A DNA stretch of 33,711 nucleotides from an uncultured Hyphomicrobiales bacterium. Its GTDB lineage: Bacteria; Pseudomonadota; Alphaproteobacteria; Rhizobiales; Hyphomicrobiaceae. The stretch is from positions 2,480 through 36,190 of the forward strand of contig CADEEC010000014.1 of NCBI GenBank assembly GCA_902826255.1, given 5' to 3'. The notes under the pieces were generated by a model, which was not told the origin of the DNA, searched no databases, and saw only the letters and a program-made list of their open reading frames with translations. Positions 8,463-16,565 of this stretch are shown in pieces (within the stretch, counting starts at the first letter, position 1; each line of letters begins with the position of its first letter). The translations under genes were made by a program, and so were the position numbers.

Positions 8463-9752
8463 TCAAGTTCCTCCACGTCGCCGCTGCGCGTAGCGCTCCA
8501 CGCGCACGTTCGCCGTGATCTCGTGGGCCAGCATGCCCTCGGCCGCGCACATGCGCCCGATCACCGGCGCGATGCGCTGGCTCGCCTCCGGCGTCAGCTT
8601 TTGATAGGTCACGGTCTTCAGGAACTTGCCTACCCAAAGCCCGCCCGTGTAGCGGCCCGCGCGCCCCGTCGGCAGCGTGTGATTGGTACCCACGCCCTTG
8701 TCGCCGTAGGCCACCGTGCTTTCCTCGCCGAGGAACAGGCTGCCGTAGTTCTTCAGTTTCGACAGATAATAGTCGTTGCGGCGCGTCTGTACTTCGAGGT
8801 GCTCGGGTGCATAGCGGTCACTCAGCGCAATCGCCGCATCGTCGTCTTCGACGACCGCAACCTCGCCCAGCCGGTTCCAGGCCACGCCGGCGATTTCCCG
8901 CGTCGGCAAGGTCACGAGCTGACGCTCGACTTCCGTCATAACCTCGCGACCGAGCTTCTCCGACGTTGTCACCAGCCACGCCGGGCTGTCCGGCCCATGC
9001 TCGGCCTGACCGAGCAGGTCGGTCGCCACCAGCGCCGGATCGGCGCTGTCGTCGGCAATCACCAGGATTTCTGTTGGTCCCGCCGGCAGATCGATACCGA
9101 CCATGCCAAACAGTTGTCGCTTCGCCTCGGCCACGTACGGGTTGCCCGGCCCGGTGATCATGTCGACCGGTCTCATGCCGACGCAGCCATAGGCCATGGC
9201 GCCGAATGCCTGCACGCCGCCGATCGCATAAATCTCGTCCGCGCCCGACTCTGCCAAGGCATAGAGCGTCGCCGGAAAGATGCCGTGCGCATCGCGCGGC
9301 GGCGCGGCACCGACCACATGGCTCACGCCCGCCACCTTGGCGGTGGCGACGCTCATGATGGCGGCGGAGATCAGCGGATACTTGCCGCCGGGGATGTAGC
9401 ATCCCACCGTTTCCACCGGAATGATCTTCTGGCCGAGCGTAATGCCCTCACCGACCTCGGCCTCGAACTCCGACAGCGACTCCCGCTGCCGCTTGGCAAA
9501 TTCGGTCACCTGCTTCTTGCAGTATGCGAAGTCGTCCTTGAATGTCTGGCTGACAGCCCGGCGCGCCGCGTCGATCTCGGTATCGCTGACGCGGAACTCA
9601 TCGCGCTCCCACTTGTCGAGGTCCCTGGCATAGCGGCGCACGGCGTCGTCACGATTGCGCGCAATATCGTCGAGCATCGCTCGCACGCGCTCGGAAAGGA
9701 CGCGGTTGTCCTGCGCGGACGCAGGCTCAGCCTGCTTGAGATACTTGACCAT
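8463..9752 (-). CDS. zinc-dependent NAD dehydrogenase of the histidinol dehydrogenase superfamily, HpsN-like
   Basis: A 429-residue member of the HisD superfamily, which oxidises a primary alcohol through the aldehyde to the carboxylate (four-electron oxidation with NAD). The zinc ligands of E. coli HisD are all present: Gln249 and His252 in GQAEHGPDSP, Asp351 in YGDKG and His410 in MLAHE. The catalytic Glu-His pair is Glu318-His319 in APEHLEVQT. The N-terminus (MVKYLKQAEP) and the motif PVETVGCYIPGGKYP resemble sulfopropanediol 3-dehydrogenase (HpsN) more than biosynthetic HisD. No his genes are nearby. It is the first gene of the LacI-controlled operon, so it is probably a catabolic polyol or sulfonated-polyol dehydrogenase; the substrate remains a guess. 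GAGGAG lies 4 bases before the ATG. Confidence 0.85.
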   Translation of the reverse strand: MVKYLKQAEPASAQDNRVLSERVRAMLDDIARNRDDAVRRYARDLDKWERDEFRVSDTEIDAARRAVSQTFKDDFAYCKKQVTEFAKRQRESLSEFEAEVGEGITLGQKIIPVETVGCYIPGGKYPLISAAIMSVATAKVAGVSHVVGAAPPRDAHGIFPATLYALAESGADEIYAIGGVQAFGAMAYGCVGMRPVDMITGPGNPYVAEAKRQLFGMVGIDLPAGPTEILVIADDSADPALVATDLLGQAEHGPDSPAWLVTTSEKLGREVMTEVERQLVTLPTREIAGVAWNRLGEVAVVEDDDAAIALSDRYAPEHLEVQTRRNDYYLSKLKNYGSLFLGEESTVAYGDKGVGTNHTLPTGRAGRYTGGLWVGKFLKTVTYQKLTPEASQRIAPVIGRMCAAEGMLAHEITANVRVERYAQRRRGGT

Positions 9753-9777
9753 GGGCTCCTCTTCCGGTTCTTCTTTG

Positions 9778-9791
9778 TGTAACCGGTTACA
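9778..9791. promoter_or_regulatory. LacI-family operator (perfect 14-bp palindrome)
   Basis: TGTAACCGGTTACA is a perfect inverted repeat with the central CpG and the general form TGnAAnCGnTTnCA of LacI/GalR-family operators. It lies in the divergent gap between the dehydrogenase operon and the lacI-family gene. It sits immediately downstream of the likely -10 of the operon promoter, covering the expected transcription start. That position suits simple repression of the operon, with possible autoregulation of the regulator. Confidence 0.85.
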
Positions 9792-9796
9792 TTGGT

Positions 9797-9825
9797 ATAT
9801 TCGGACGGTCCATGGCCCTTGTCAA
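9797..9825 (-). promoter_or_regulatory. candidate sigma-70 promoter of the dehydrogenase/ABC operon
   Basis: On the minus strand a perfect -35 TTGACA (9825-9820) is followed after 17 bases by GAATAT (9802-9797). A neighbouring TATACC offers an alternative -10 at longer spacing. Transcription would start around 9790, inside the LacI-type operator. The -35 is strong and the -10 is weak. Confidence 0.5.
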
Positions 9826-9863
9826 TCGGAAAGGGCCGATCGAGGCAGAGAGGGATCACGTTC

Positions 9864-10919
9864 ATGGACAGCGGCTCCGGCCAGCCGGTAACGCTTCGCC
9901 AGATTGCACGAGAGGCTGGCGTCTCCGTTGCGACCGTGAGCCGTGCGATGCGTCGGCCGGATGCTGTCTCGGCGGAAACGCGCGAGCGGGTTCTGGCGCT
10001 CGTTGCCCGTCACCGATACGTGCCGGATGCGCTGGCGGCCAGCTTCGCCTCGCGCAAGACAGGGCTCGTTGGCCTGATCGTGCCCACCATCTCGAATTCC
10101 ATCTATGCGGCCTTCACCGAAGCCGTGCAGGGCAATCTGCAGGCGTCGGGGAGAAAGCTACTGATCGCCAACACCAACTATTCCGCGCCGCTTGAGGCCG
10201 AGATCGTGCACAAGTTCGTGGAGAGCCGCGTTGAAGGCATTATTTTCACGGGCGTCCGGCGCGATCCCGCGCTTTACGGATTGCTTCGGCACTATCGCAT
10301 ACCGTTTGTCATAACCTGGTCGACAAGCGACGACGCATCGATCCCGGCCATCTCGTTCGACAATTTTGCTGCCGCTCGGTCAGCCACGAGGGCATTGATT
10401 GCCATCGGACATCAGCGCATCGGTTTGATCTGTGGCATGTCCGCCGTCAACGACAGAGCCGAGCAGCGCATCGCGGGCTTCCGGGCCGGACTTGAAGAGG
10501 CGGCGATACCTTTCGACCGCGAGTTGGTTGCGGAACGTCCGTTCGAGGTCGCAGAAGGTGCAGCGGCGGCGGAAATAATGATGAGAATGGCGCAACCCCC
10601 GACGGCTCTATTCTGCGCCAACGATATTCAAGCGCTCGGCGCCATGTTTGCCTGCCAGAAGCTCGGCCTTTCTATCCCGGGCGACGTGTCGATCGTCGGA
10701 TTTGACGACCTGCCTATGGTTCGCATCGCCAATCCACCGCTGACCACGGTTCATGTGCCCGCTCATGAGATGGGGGAAGCGGCAGCAGAGGCCTTGGTCA
10801 GTGCCGCGGATACGCAGACTCCCATTCGTTCCCGATCACTTGATGCAACGATCGTGATGCGCGGCAGCCATGCGCCGTATCGAGGCGCTACCTCCCCATT
10901 TGCGCGGCGCCATCGGTAG
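9864..10919 (+). CDS. LacI/GalR-family transcriptional regulator
   Basis: A 351-residue repressor, normal for the family. The N-terminal helix-turn-helix is VTLRQIAREAGVSVATVSRA, followed by the hinge helix region YVPDALAASFASRKTGLVG. A periplasmic-binding-protein-like effector domain then runs to the end (GLIVPTISNSIYAAFTEAVQ ... SIVGFDDLPMVRIANPPLTT). The ATG at 9864 is preferred to an upstream TTG because AGAGAGGG lies about 9 bases before it and the HTH then begins close to the N-terminus as usual. It is divergent from the dehydrogenase/ABC operon and shares the gap with the palindromic operator, so it is very probably the local regulator, with the imported solute or a metabolite as inducer. 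It converges with the TRAP1 dctM gene, 3 bases between stops. Confidence 0.93.
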   Translation: MDSGSGQPVTLRQIAREAGVSVATVSRAMRRPDAVSAETRERVLALVARHRYVPDALAASFASRKTGLVGLIVPTISNSIYAAFTEAVQGNLQASGRKLLIANTNYSAPLEAEIVHKFVESRVEGIIFTGVRRDPALYGLLRHYRIPFVITWSTSDDASIPAISFDNFAAARSATRALIAIGHQRIGLICGMSAVNDRAEQRIAGFRAGLEEAAIPFDRELVAERPFEVAEGAAAAEIMMRMAQPPTALFCANDIQALGAMFACQKLGLSIPGDVSIVGFDDLPMVRIANPPLTTVHVPAHEMGEAAAEALVSAADTQTPIRSRSLDATIVMRGSHAPYRGATSPFARRHR

Positions 10920-10922
10920 CTT

Positions 10923-12212
10923 CTACCGAAGCTCGGGATAGAGCTGTCGCGGCAGCCAAAGGCTGATCTCGGGAACGTATGTGACGACAGCCAGGCTGAA
11001 CAAAGCCAGCGCCAGCCAAGGCAGCACGGCGCGCACGACGGTCAGGTAGGACTTGTCGAATGTTCCGCTCGCTACAAACAGGTTGAGCCCGAACGGCGGC
11101 GTGATGTTGCCGATGTCGACATTGACCGTCATCACGACGCCGAAGTGCGTGCCGGAAATACCGGCTGCGGTGACCATTGGCAGCAGGATCGGCACCAGGA
11201 TCAGCAAATTGGAGAACACGTCGACGAACATGCCGGCGATCAGGCTGAGCACGTTGACGAATAGCAGCGTCTGCTCGGGCGACGAGCGAAGGTCGGAGAA
11301 CGGCTCGACCACCGCATGAGTCGTGCCCGATATGGTGAGCATCCAAGAGAATACACTGGCTGCGCCGACCATAATCAGGATGCGTGCACTTGCGAGCCCC
11401 GACTCCACACAGACTTCCCATAGCGCGGAGATGGTGAGCTGGCGGTACACGAAGATGCACACGAACGCTGCGTATACCACCGATACGGCGGCCGCCTCGG
11501 TGGCGGTGAACACCCCGCCGTAGATGCCGCCGAGTATGATCGCCGGCATGCCAAGCCCCCACCACACATCGCGAGCTGCCTGAACGATGTCGGCAAGTGA
11601 CGCACGGGGTGCACGCGGTACTTTGTTGAGGATCGCCCAGATCACGCAATAGGTGCCGTAAACGAGTGCGAAAAACAGGCCGGCGCCGATGCCTGACATG
11701 AACAAGGCGCCGATCGACACGTTGGCAATGGCGCCGAAGACGATCATGGCATTGCTAGGGGGAATGATCATCCCGATCAGCGCCGAGCTGGTGACGACAC
11801 CAAGCGCGAAGCGCTCGCCATAGCCCGCCTTGACGAGGGCCGGATAGAGAATTCCACCGACGGCCACGATGGTCGAGGCGCTGGAGCCTGTGATGGCGCC
11901 AAACAGGACGCACGTTATGACCACGGTGACGCCGAGGCCGCCGGGCCAGTGTCCGACGAGGCTCTGGATGAAGTTGATCAGTCGCGTCGACAAGCCTCCG
12001 CGACCCATGATGTTCGCCGCAAGGATGAAGAAGGGGATAGCAAGGAGCGGGAAGCTTTCGAGTCCCGCAAAGGCCCGTTGCGGCAGTATCGATAGGGGGA
12101 TGGGCGAAGTCAGCGCAAAAACCAGAAACGCCGTGCCTGTGAGCACGATGAACATCGGGATCGTCAGGAACAGACCCAACGCCAGCAGCGAAAACATCAA
12201 CGCGATGGTCAT
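10923..12212 (-). CDS. TRAP transporter large permease (DctM family), system 1
   Basis: Large membrane subunit (429 residues) of a tripartite ATP-independent periplasmic transporter, which moves organic acids into the cell with a sodium gradient. It is hydrophobic throughout with family-typical segments: PLLAIPFFILAANIMGRGGLSTRLINF near the N-terminus, GSSASTIVAVGG, MIIPPSNAMIVFGAIA, and the C-terminal NVDIGNITPPFGLNLFVASG. It is the last gene of the TRAP1 P-Q-M set, 33 bases after the small permease. No catabolic gene sits directly with TRAP1 apart from the upstream TPR, PhnD-like and FAD-oxidoreductase genes. Confidence 0.93.
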   Translation of the reverse strand: MTIALMFSLLALGLFLTIPMFIVLTGTAFLVFALTSPIPLSILPQRAFAGLESFPLLAIPFFILAANIMGRGGLSTRLINFIQSLVGHWPGGLGVTVVITCVLFGAITGSSASTIVAVGGILYPALVKAGYGERFALGVVTSSALIGMIIPPSNAMIVFGAIANVSIGALFMSGIGAGLFFALVYGTYCVIWAILNKVPRAPRASLADIVQAARDVWWGLGMPAIILGGIYGGVFTATEAAAVSVVYAAFVCIFVYRQLTISALWEVCVESGLASARILIMVGAASVFSWMLTISGTTHAVVEPFSDLRSSPEQTLLFVNVLSLIAGMFVDVFSNLLILVPILLPMVTAAGISGTHFGVVMTVNVDIGNITPPFGLNLFVASGTFDKSYLTVVRAVLPWLALALFSLAVVTYVPEISLWLPRQLYPELR

Positions 12213-12245
12213 GCCCTGCTTTCCCCGAAGCCCGCTTGTGACCCG

Positions 12246-12755
12246 TTAGTCCTGCAAATCCATGGCGAACTTCTCGTCTTTGGTGCTCTCGCGCAGGAGT
12301 CGCACGGTGAGCTGGCATGTCCGCACGAACATCAAGGCGCTGCCCGCGGGCATCGCCAGGTAGGCGAGCCACATCGGCGCCTGCATAACCGGGGTCACCT
12401 GCCCGATTGAGCGCACCCGCAGAGTGTGCTGGCCGCTGTAGTAAAAGAACACGGCGAAGAACACGAGCATCACCAGCGCAATAAAAATCGCCAGCCGATG
12501 ACGGCCAGCCGGCGACAGGGCGAGCGGAAACAGGTCTATTGCGATATGGCCGCGCGTGCGGATCGCCACGCTCGATCCGACAAATACGATCCACGCCATC
12601 ATGTAGAGGGTCAGCTCCTCCGCCCAGGAGATCGGGGCGAGGAACCAGTAGCGCAACACCACATTGACGAAGAGGAGCAGGCTGGCAAACGCCATCGCCG
12701 CTCCAACGAACGTGGTTTCTGCCCAGCAAAGAGCGCGATCTAGCCGTGCGAGCAA
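12246..12755 (-). CDS. TRAP transporter small permease (DctQ family), system 1
   Basis: Small membrane subunit of 169 residues with four hydrophobic segments: around AAMAFASLLLFVNVVLRY, LYMMAWIVFVGSSVAI, LAIFIALVMLVFFAVFFYY, and MWLAYLAMPAGSALMFV. It shows the family signature of an Arg-Tyr after helix 1 and ISWAEELT, with TRGHIAIDL after helix 2. The start is a TTG at 12755 with GGAG about 8 bases upstream; no ATG offers a full first helix. It lies between the binding-protein gene (36 bases upstream) and dctM. Confidence 0.9.
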   Translation of the reverse strand: MLARLDRALCWAETTFVGAAMAFASLLLFVNVVLRYWFLAPISWAEELTLYMMAWIVFVGSSVAIRTRGHIAIDLFPLALSPAGRHRLAIFIALVMLVFFAVFFYYSGQHTLRVRSIGQVTPVMQAPMWLAYLAMPAGSALMFVRTCQLTVRLLRESTKDEKFAMDLQD

Positions 12756-12791
12756 GTTACCAGCTCCGCTCTTGCGCAGTCGGACCGTTGA

Positions 12792-13790
12792 CTACTTTGC
12801 TTGCACGTAGCGGCGGATCAGATCGAGCGTCTCTGTGCCGAACTTCGCTGTGTACCACTCATAGACGGGCCGAGATGCCTTCTCGAACTCGGCGCGCTGT
12901 TCCGGCGTAAGGGTGACGATTTCAATGCCTGCCTTTTTGAAGGTCTCGAGATGGACAACCTCTGCCTTCTGGATGAGCTCTCGCTGATACTTGCTGGCTT
13001 CCCTGGCGGAGTTCACGAGCACATCGCGCTGGTCTGCCGGCAGCTTGTCGAGGAAGGGCTTGTTGATCATGAACACGTAGGCGATGAAGCCGTGGTCGCT
13101 CAACGTGAGATGCTTTTGAACCTCGAAGAACCGCATAGCGGCAATCGTCGCAATCGGGTTCTCCTGCCCATCCACGACCTTCTGTTGCAGGGCGCTGTAA
13201 AGCTCACTGAAGTTGATCATTGTCGGCACTGCGCCGAACGCCTTGAACTGCTCCTGGATCACAGGCGCAGGCATCGTGCGGATCTTGGTGCCCTTGTAGT
13301 CAGACGGCTGGCGGATCGCGAAGTTGCCGGTGAACTGCTTGAAGCCGGACTCCCAGAATGCCACGCCCTTGATGTTCACCTTCTCCAAGGGCTGCATGAT
13401 CGCTTCGCCGGCAGGGCCGTCGATCACCCGGTGCGCGGTCGCGCGATCGGGAAACAAGAAAGGCAGGTCGAGCACCTGTAAGCTGGGTGCGAGCGGTGCC
13501 GCCCAAGCCGTCGGCAGGATGGAAACCTCGAGCGCGCCGGCCTGCGTCTGCTCCACCATCTGCACACCACTGCCGAGCTGGCTCGACGGGAACACCTGCA
13601 CCTTGAGCTTGCCGCCGGTGCGCTGCTCGACCAGCTCCTTCCATTTCAGTGCGGCTTGGTGGTGCGTGCTGGAGTCAGGCTGGTCATGGCCGACCTTGAT
13701 GGTCTGGGCCACCGCGGTGCTCACGAGAAAACCTGCCGCAAGAATGAATGATGCCGCCGCAGAGAGCGTACGAGAATACCACGAATGCAT
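12792..13790 (-). CDS. TRAP transporter substrate-binding protein (DctP family), system 1
   Basis: Periplasmic receptor of 332 residues with a Sec signal peptide (hydrophobic core AAASFILAAGFLVSTAVA, cleavage near AVAQ). The mature protein starts TIKVGHDQPDSSTHHQAA. The ligand-binding signature of DctP proteins is present: the conserved Arg in KIRTMPAPVIQEQFKAFGA, followed by PTMINFSELYSALQQKVVDG and QENP. This Arg normally salt-bridges a substrate carboxylate, so the ligand is probably a carboxylic (or sulfonic) acid. GAGGGG precedes the ATG by about 7 bases, and a separate promoter is likely in the 104-base gap upstream. Confidence 0.93.
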   Translation of the reverse strand: MHSWYSRTLSAAASFILAAGFLVSTAVAQTIKVGHDQPDSSTHHQAALKWKELVEQRTGGKLKVQVFPSSQLGSGVQMVEQTQAGALEVSILPTAWAAPLAPSLQVLDLPFLFPDRATAHRVIDGPAGEAIMQPLEKVNIKGVAFWESGFKQFTGNFAIRQPSDYKGTKIRTMPAPVIQEQFKAFGAVPTMINFSELYSALQQKVVDGQENPIATIAAMRFFEVQKHLTLSDHGFIAYVFMINKPFLDKLPADQRDVLVNSAREASKYQRELIQKAEVVHLETFKKAGIEIVTLTPEQRAEFEKASRPVYEWYTAKFGTETLDLIRRYVQAK

Positions 13791-13848
13791 GTTGCGTCCC
13801 CTCGGGGTATAAGCTGCCGACCATCGGCCTACTTGTATGCTTGTTAGG

Positions 13849-13877
13849 ATGATAGGTTAATTGGAGCGGACCCGCAA
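13849..13877 (-). promoter_or_regulatory. candidate promoter of the TRAP1 dctPQM unit
   Basis: On the minus strand TTGCGG (13877-13872) and TATCAT (13854-13849) are separated by 17 bases. The -10 matches 5 of 6 consensus bases and the -35 matches 3 of 6. Just downstream lies a short direct repeat (ACAAG-CAT-ACAAG on the minus strand, 13844-13832), which could be a regulator site. The spacing to the dctP ATG leaves a leader of about 50 bases. Confidence 0.4.
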
Positions 13878-13894
13878 CGCGCCCCGATGCCGGA

Positions 13895-15574
13895 TCAGTG
13901 GCAACAATCATTGGGGAGACTGGTCCGGCACATGCACGATGATGCAATCGGCACGTCGGTCAGTTCTTGAGCTTTCGCCAGCTTTTCACGCAGCGCCGGC
14001 AGCTCGGCGGCATCGCCCCGCCTCTGCAGGCACTCGACCAGCCCGTGCAGGGCCCAGACATTGTCTGGATGCTGAGCGCAGCGCTGGATTCTGCCGCTCA
14101 ACCCCAGGTCGTCGCGATAGGTCTGTTCTGCTTCCTCTACGTGGCCCTGCTCAAGGAGAAGCGCCGCCAGAGCGTGGCGCGGTGGGTGCATCCAGGCCCA
14201 GGGCTCTATGTACTGCAGGTTGTCATCGCGGCGAACGCTTTCGCGCAGGTGGCGGAAAGCGGCATCATAGTTCCCCTTATGGTATTCGATCTCGCCCTCG
14301 AGCATTTTTTCGCCGACGGCTAGGATGTCGTGCGCCGGATTGTTGAAGAACCTGCGCTCCCTGGGGATGCGGCCGACGCTTTCGTGGAAGAGCGCACGTT
14401 CCCGATCCGCCGCGCGAAAATCCTTGAGAGCAGCATAGGCCACGCCCTTGGCATAGTGATGCATGGACGTGGTGACGAGGTATAGGCCAGGGTCCTCAGG
14501 CAAGGGCGCCGCGATGATGTCGTGCCAGCGCCCGAAGCGCACCAGTACATGCATGCGGGTCGCGTAGTAGCCCTCGAGGCTCATGGCGAACTTGGGCCGG
14601 CCCTCGACGCTGAGGACCTCCTTGGTGAGCAGCGTGCACATCTTGTCGGCCGTGGACAGGGCATCCTTGTAGCGGCCGAGGAACATGCAGGTGTGCATCA
14701 TCAGATGCAGATCGTGACAGCAGGCTACCGTGTAGAAAGTCAAAGATCCCGCATAGTCGAGAAACTTGTCGTTGGCACGTAAGGCCTGGACACTGGTGCG
14801 CCTGGCCCTGTCATAGTCGCCGCACAGCACGTAGATGTGCCCCGGCATATGGTTCAAGTGCCCCGCGTCAGGCGCCATAGGGGCAAGGAGGTCCGCCGCG
14901 CGCGTCCCGATCTCCGGCGTGTTCGACATCTCGAGCGCATGGATATAGAGGTGCAGCACCGCCGGATGCTGCTTTCTGCCAAGCTCGTCAGCGCGCCGCA
15001 TCGCGCGCTCGCAGGCCTGCAGTGCTTCGACGATATCCGATCCTTGCGCGGGCAGGCCGGTCTTCACGTCCCACAACCGGCGCGGCGTTCGCGTAATGAG
15101 CGCTTCGATGTACAGCGCCGCGACGTCCAGATCGTCCGGAAAGCTGAAATGGATGCGCCGCATCTCGGCGGCATAGGCGTCGTCCCAGCGATCGTACTCC
15201 TCAGGCGTAACCGCATGCGGTTTCTGTATGCGCAGGGCCATGGCCTCGAGCAGCATGTTTTCGACGCGCGTTGCGCGGCTCGCGCAGGCCCGGGCTTTGG
15301 CGATGTGATGGCAGCCGAGCTTGGTGCTGGCGGCGGCTTCCTGCTCACCGTGCTCGCGCCAAACAAGGTTGTAGAATGGCCCTACCGCATAGGCCATGCC
15401 CCAGTGCACCATCACGCACTCCGGGTCGAACTCGAGCGCCTTGCGGAAGCAGCGTATCGCCTCCTCGCGGTTGAAGCCGTAGCACCAGTTCAGGCCGAGA
15501 TCGAACCAGCGCTGCGCCTCCACCGAGGTCGTCGAAACGGGTCTGGTGTGGGTGCCGAGATTGAAGCGGTCCAC
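13895..15574 (-). CDS. tetratricopeptide-repeat protein, function unknown
   Basis: A 559-residue soluble protein built largely of TPR-like helical hairpins; no signal peptide or membrane helix is visible. Recognisable units include the N-terminal WFDLGLNWCYGFNREEAIRC, the central GHIYVLCGDYDRARRTSVQA, HTCMFLGRYKDALSTADKM, and C-terminal YHKGNYDAAFRHLRES and LEQGHVEEAEQTYRDDL. It also carries conserved His-rich spots (LNHMPGHIY, CCHDLHLMMH) seen in a group of uncharacterised bacterial TPR proteins, and about a dozen Cys. The start is taken as the GTG at 15574, 13 bases after the stop of the PhnD-like gene; a longer frame would overlap that gene by about 90 bases. The context suggests co-transcription with the PhnD-like and FAD-oxidoreductase genes. 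No biochemical role can be assigned. Confidence 0.75.
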   Translation of the reverse strand: MDRFNLGTHTRPVSTTSVEAQRWFDLGLNWCYGFNREEAIRCFRKALEFDPECVMVHWGMAYAVGPFYNLVWREHGEQEAAASTKLGCHHIAKARACASRATRVENMLLEAMALRIQKPHAVTPEEYDRWDDAYAAEMRRIHFSFPDDLDVAALYIEALITRTPRRLWDVKTGLPAQGSDIVEALQACERAMRRADELGRKQHPAVLHLYIHALEMSNTPEIGTRAADLLAPMAPDAGHLNHMPGHIYVLCGDYDRARRTSVQALRANDKFLDYAGSLTFYTVACCHDLHLMMHTCMFLGRYKDALSTADKMCTLLTKEVLSVEGRPKFAMSLEGYYATRMHVLVRFGRWHDIIAAPLPEDPGLYLVTTSMHHYAKGVAYAALKDFRAADRERALFHESVGRIPRERRFFNNPAHDILAVGEKMLEGEIEYHKGNYDAAFRHLRESVRRDDNLQYIEPWAWMHPPRHALAALLLEQGHVEEAEQTYRDDLGLSGRIQRCAQHPDNVWALHGLVECLQRRGDAAELPALREKLAKAQELTDVPIASSCMCRTSLPNDCCH

Positions 15575-15587
15575 AGAGGCCCCCGGG

Positions 15588-16385
15588 TCAAGCAAGCTCA
15601 GGATAGGCGAGGTTCTTGGCTTCCTGCTCGTAGCGCATTTGCACTTCGTAGCGCGCGGGGTCGATCGCAACGATGTCACGCAGCATCAGCCCGGCGCGAG
15701 CTTCCGCCCACTCCGGCTTGCGGGCGACGGCAAACAGGGCATCCTTCAGGATGGCGACCAGATCCTTCGGTGTGCTGCTCGATGTCACGAACGGGATCGA
15801 CGGACTTACCGGCGTGGCTGCCAGGACGCGCGTGAGATCGCCAAGCTGCGGGCGATGACGCTTGAAGAAAGCGTACGTCACGCAGTCGACGCAGGAGGCA
15901 TCCACCTCGCCGCGCGCGACACGCTCGATGTTGCCCGGCTGTGTGTGCGTCTCGACGATGGACCCAAAAAACGGCTTGCCGCGCGCGATCTCGGCGATGT
16001 CCCTGCGTGGAAGGTTCATGCCGGAGTTGGAATGGCGGCTGTTGTAGGCAAAGCGGCAGCCGGCAAGGTCGGCCACGCGCTGATATTTGGAGTCGCGATG
16101 CACGATGAATACGCCGGTATGGGTCGCGCCCTCGCAGTGGAGGGCGTCGTATACCGGGGCGCCCAGCAGAAGCGCCTGCCCGCGGTAGATGGTCTGCAGC
16201 GGGTATCCGCACACCTGCGTGAACAGCGTATCGGCCTCGATTTCCCCGGGTACGGGCTTGCGCTCATAATCTGGAGCTTCGGGCAGGTCCGTAAGGTCGC
16301 GACGAGTCAGCTCGACTCGAAGCGCGTTCCAGAATGCCGCATTCACCGGCCGCATCTCCGGCAGGTTGTACATTGGCAGGCTCAC
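15588..16385 (-). CDS. PhnD-like (phosphonate/phosphite-type) substrate-binding-fold protein without signal peptide
   Basis: About 265 residues, resembling the PhnD/SsuA/transferrin-like binding fold (PF12974 type). Typical features are the N-terminal LPMYNLPEMRPVNAAFWNAL, the central FTQVCGYPLQT, the hinge LAGCRFAYNSRHSNSGMNLP, and VARGEVDASCVDCVTYAFFK. In an exported binding protein a hydrophobic signal sequence would precede this; none is present, and no ABC permease or ATPase is adjacent. The GTG at 16385 gives the family's usual short N-terminus (SLPMYNLP) with GAGG about 4 bases upstream. In-frame ATG 16418 or TTG 16436 would add only hydrophilic residues, and ATG 16373 would shorten it. 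It may be a cytoplasmic sensor or enzyme-like derivative of the fold. It is followed within 13 bases by the TPR gene. Confidence 0.75.
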   Translation of the reverse strand: MSLPMYNLPEMRPVNAAFWNALRVELTRRDLTDLPEAPDYERKPVPGEIEADTLFTQVCGYPLQTIYRGQALLLGAPVYDALHCEGATHTGVFIVHRDSKYQRVADLAGCRFAYNSRHSNSGMNLPRRDIAEIARGKPFFGSIVETHTQPGNIERVARGEVDASCVDCVTYAFFKRHRPQLGDLTRVLAATPVSPSIPFVTSSSTPKDLVAILKDALFAVARKPEWAEARAGLMLRDIVAIDPARYEVQMRYEQEAKNLAYPELA

Positions 16386-16565
16386 CCTGCCTCGGTCGTC
16401 CAATTTGTGTGCGGGCATTCGAATATCCAGCTTCAAGCTCGTGCGAGCCTATCTCATCGGCACCGGCATCGCTACCCGCGTCGATGGTCGCGGTGGGCGA
16501 CTGCGAATTTGCATTGTCATGCTCGCGCAGGAGCGTCTCCGCCCCACACCACTCATCGTCTACGA

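Noticed and set aside
8463-9752. Histidine biosynthesis hisD
   Set aside because: No other his genes are present, it sits in a LacI-controlled import operon, and its motifs resemble HpsN more than biosynthetic HisD.
8280-9782. 500-codon plus-strand frame antisense to the HisD-like gene
   Set aside because: It covers a gene with all catalytic residues on the minus strand and runs through its promoter; typical GC-rich shadow frame.
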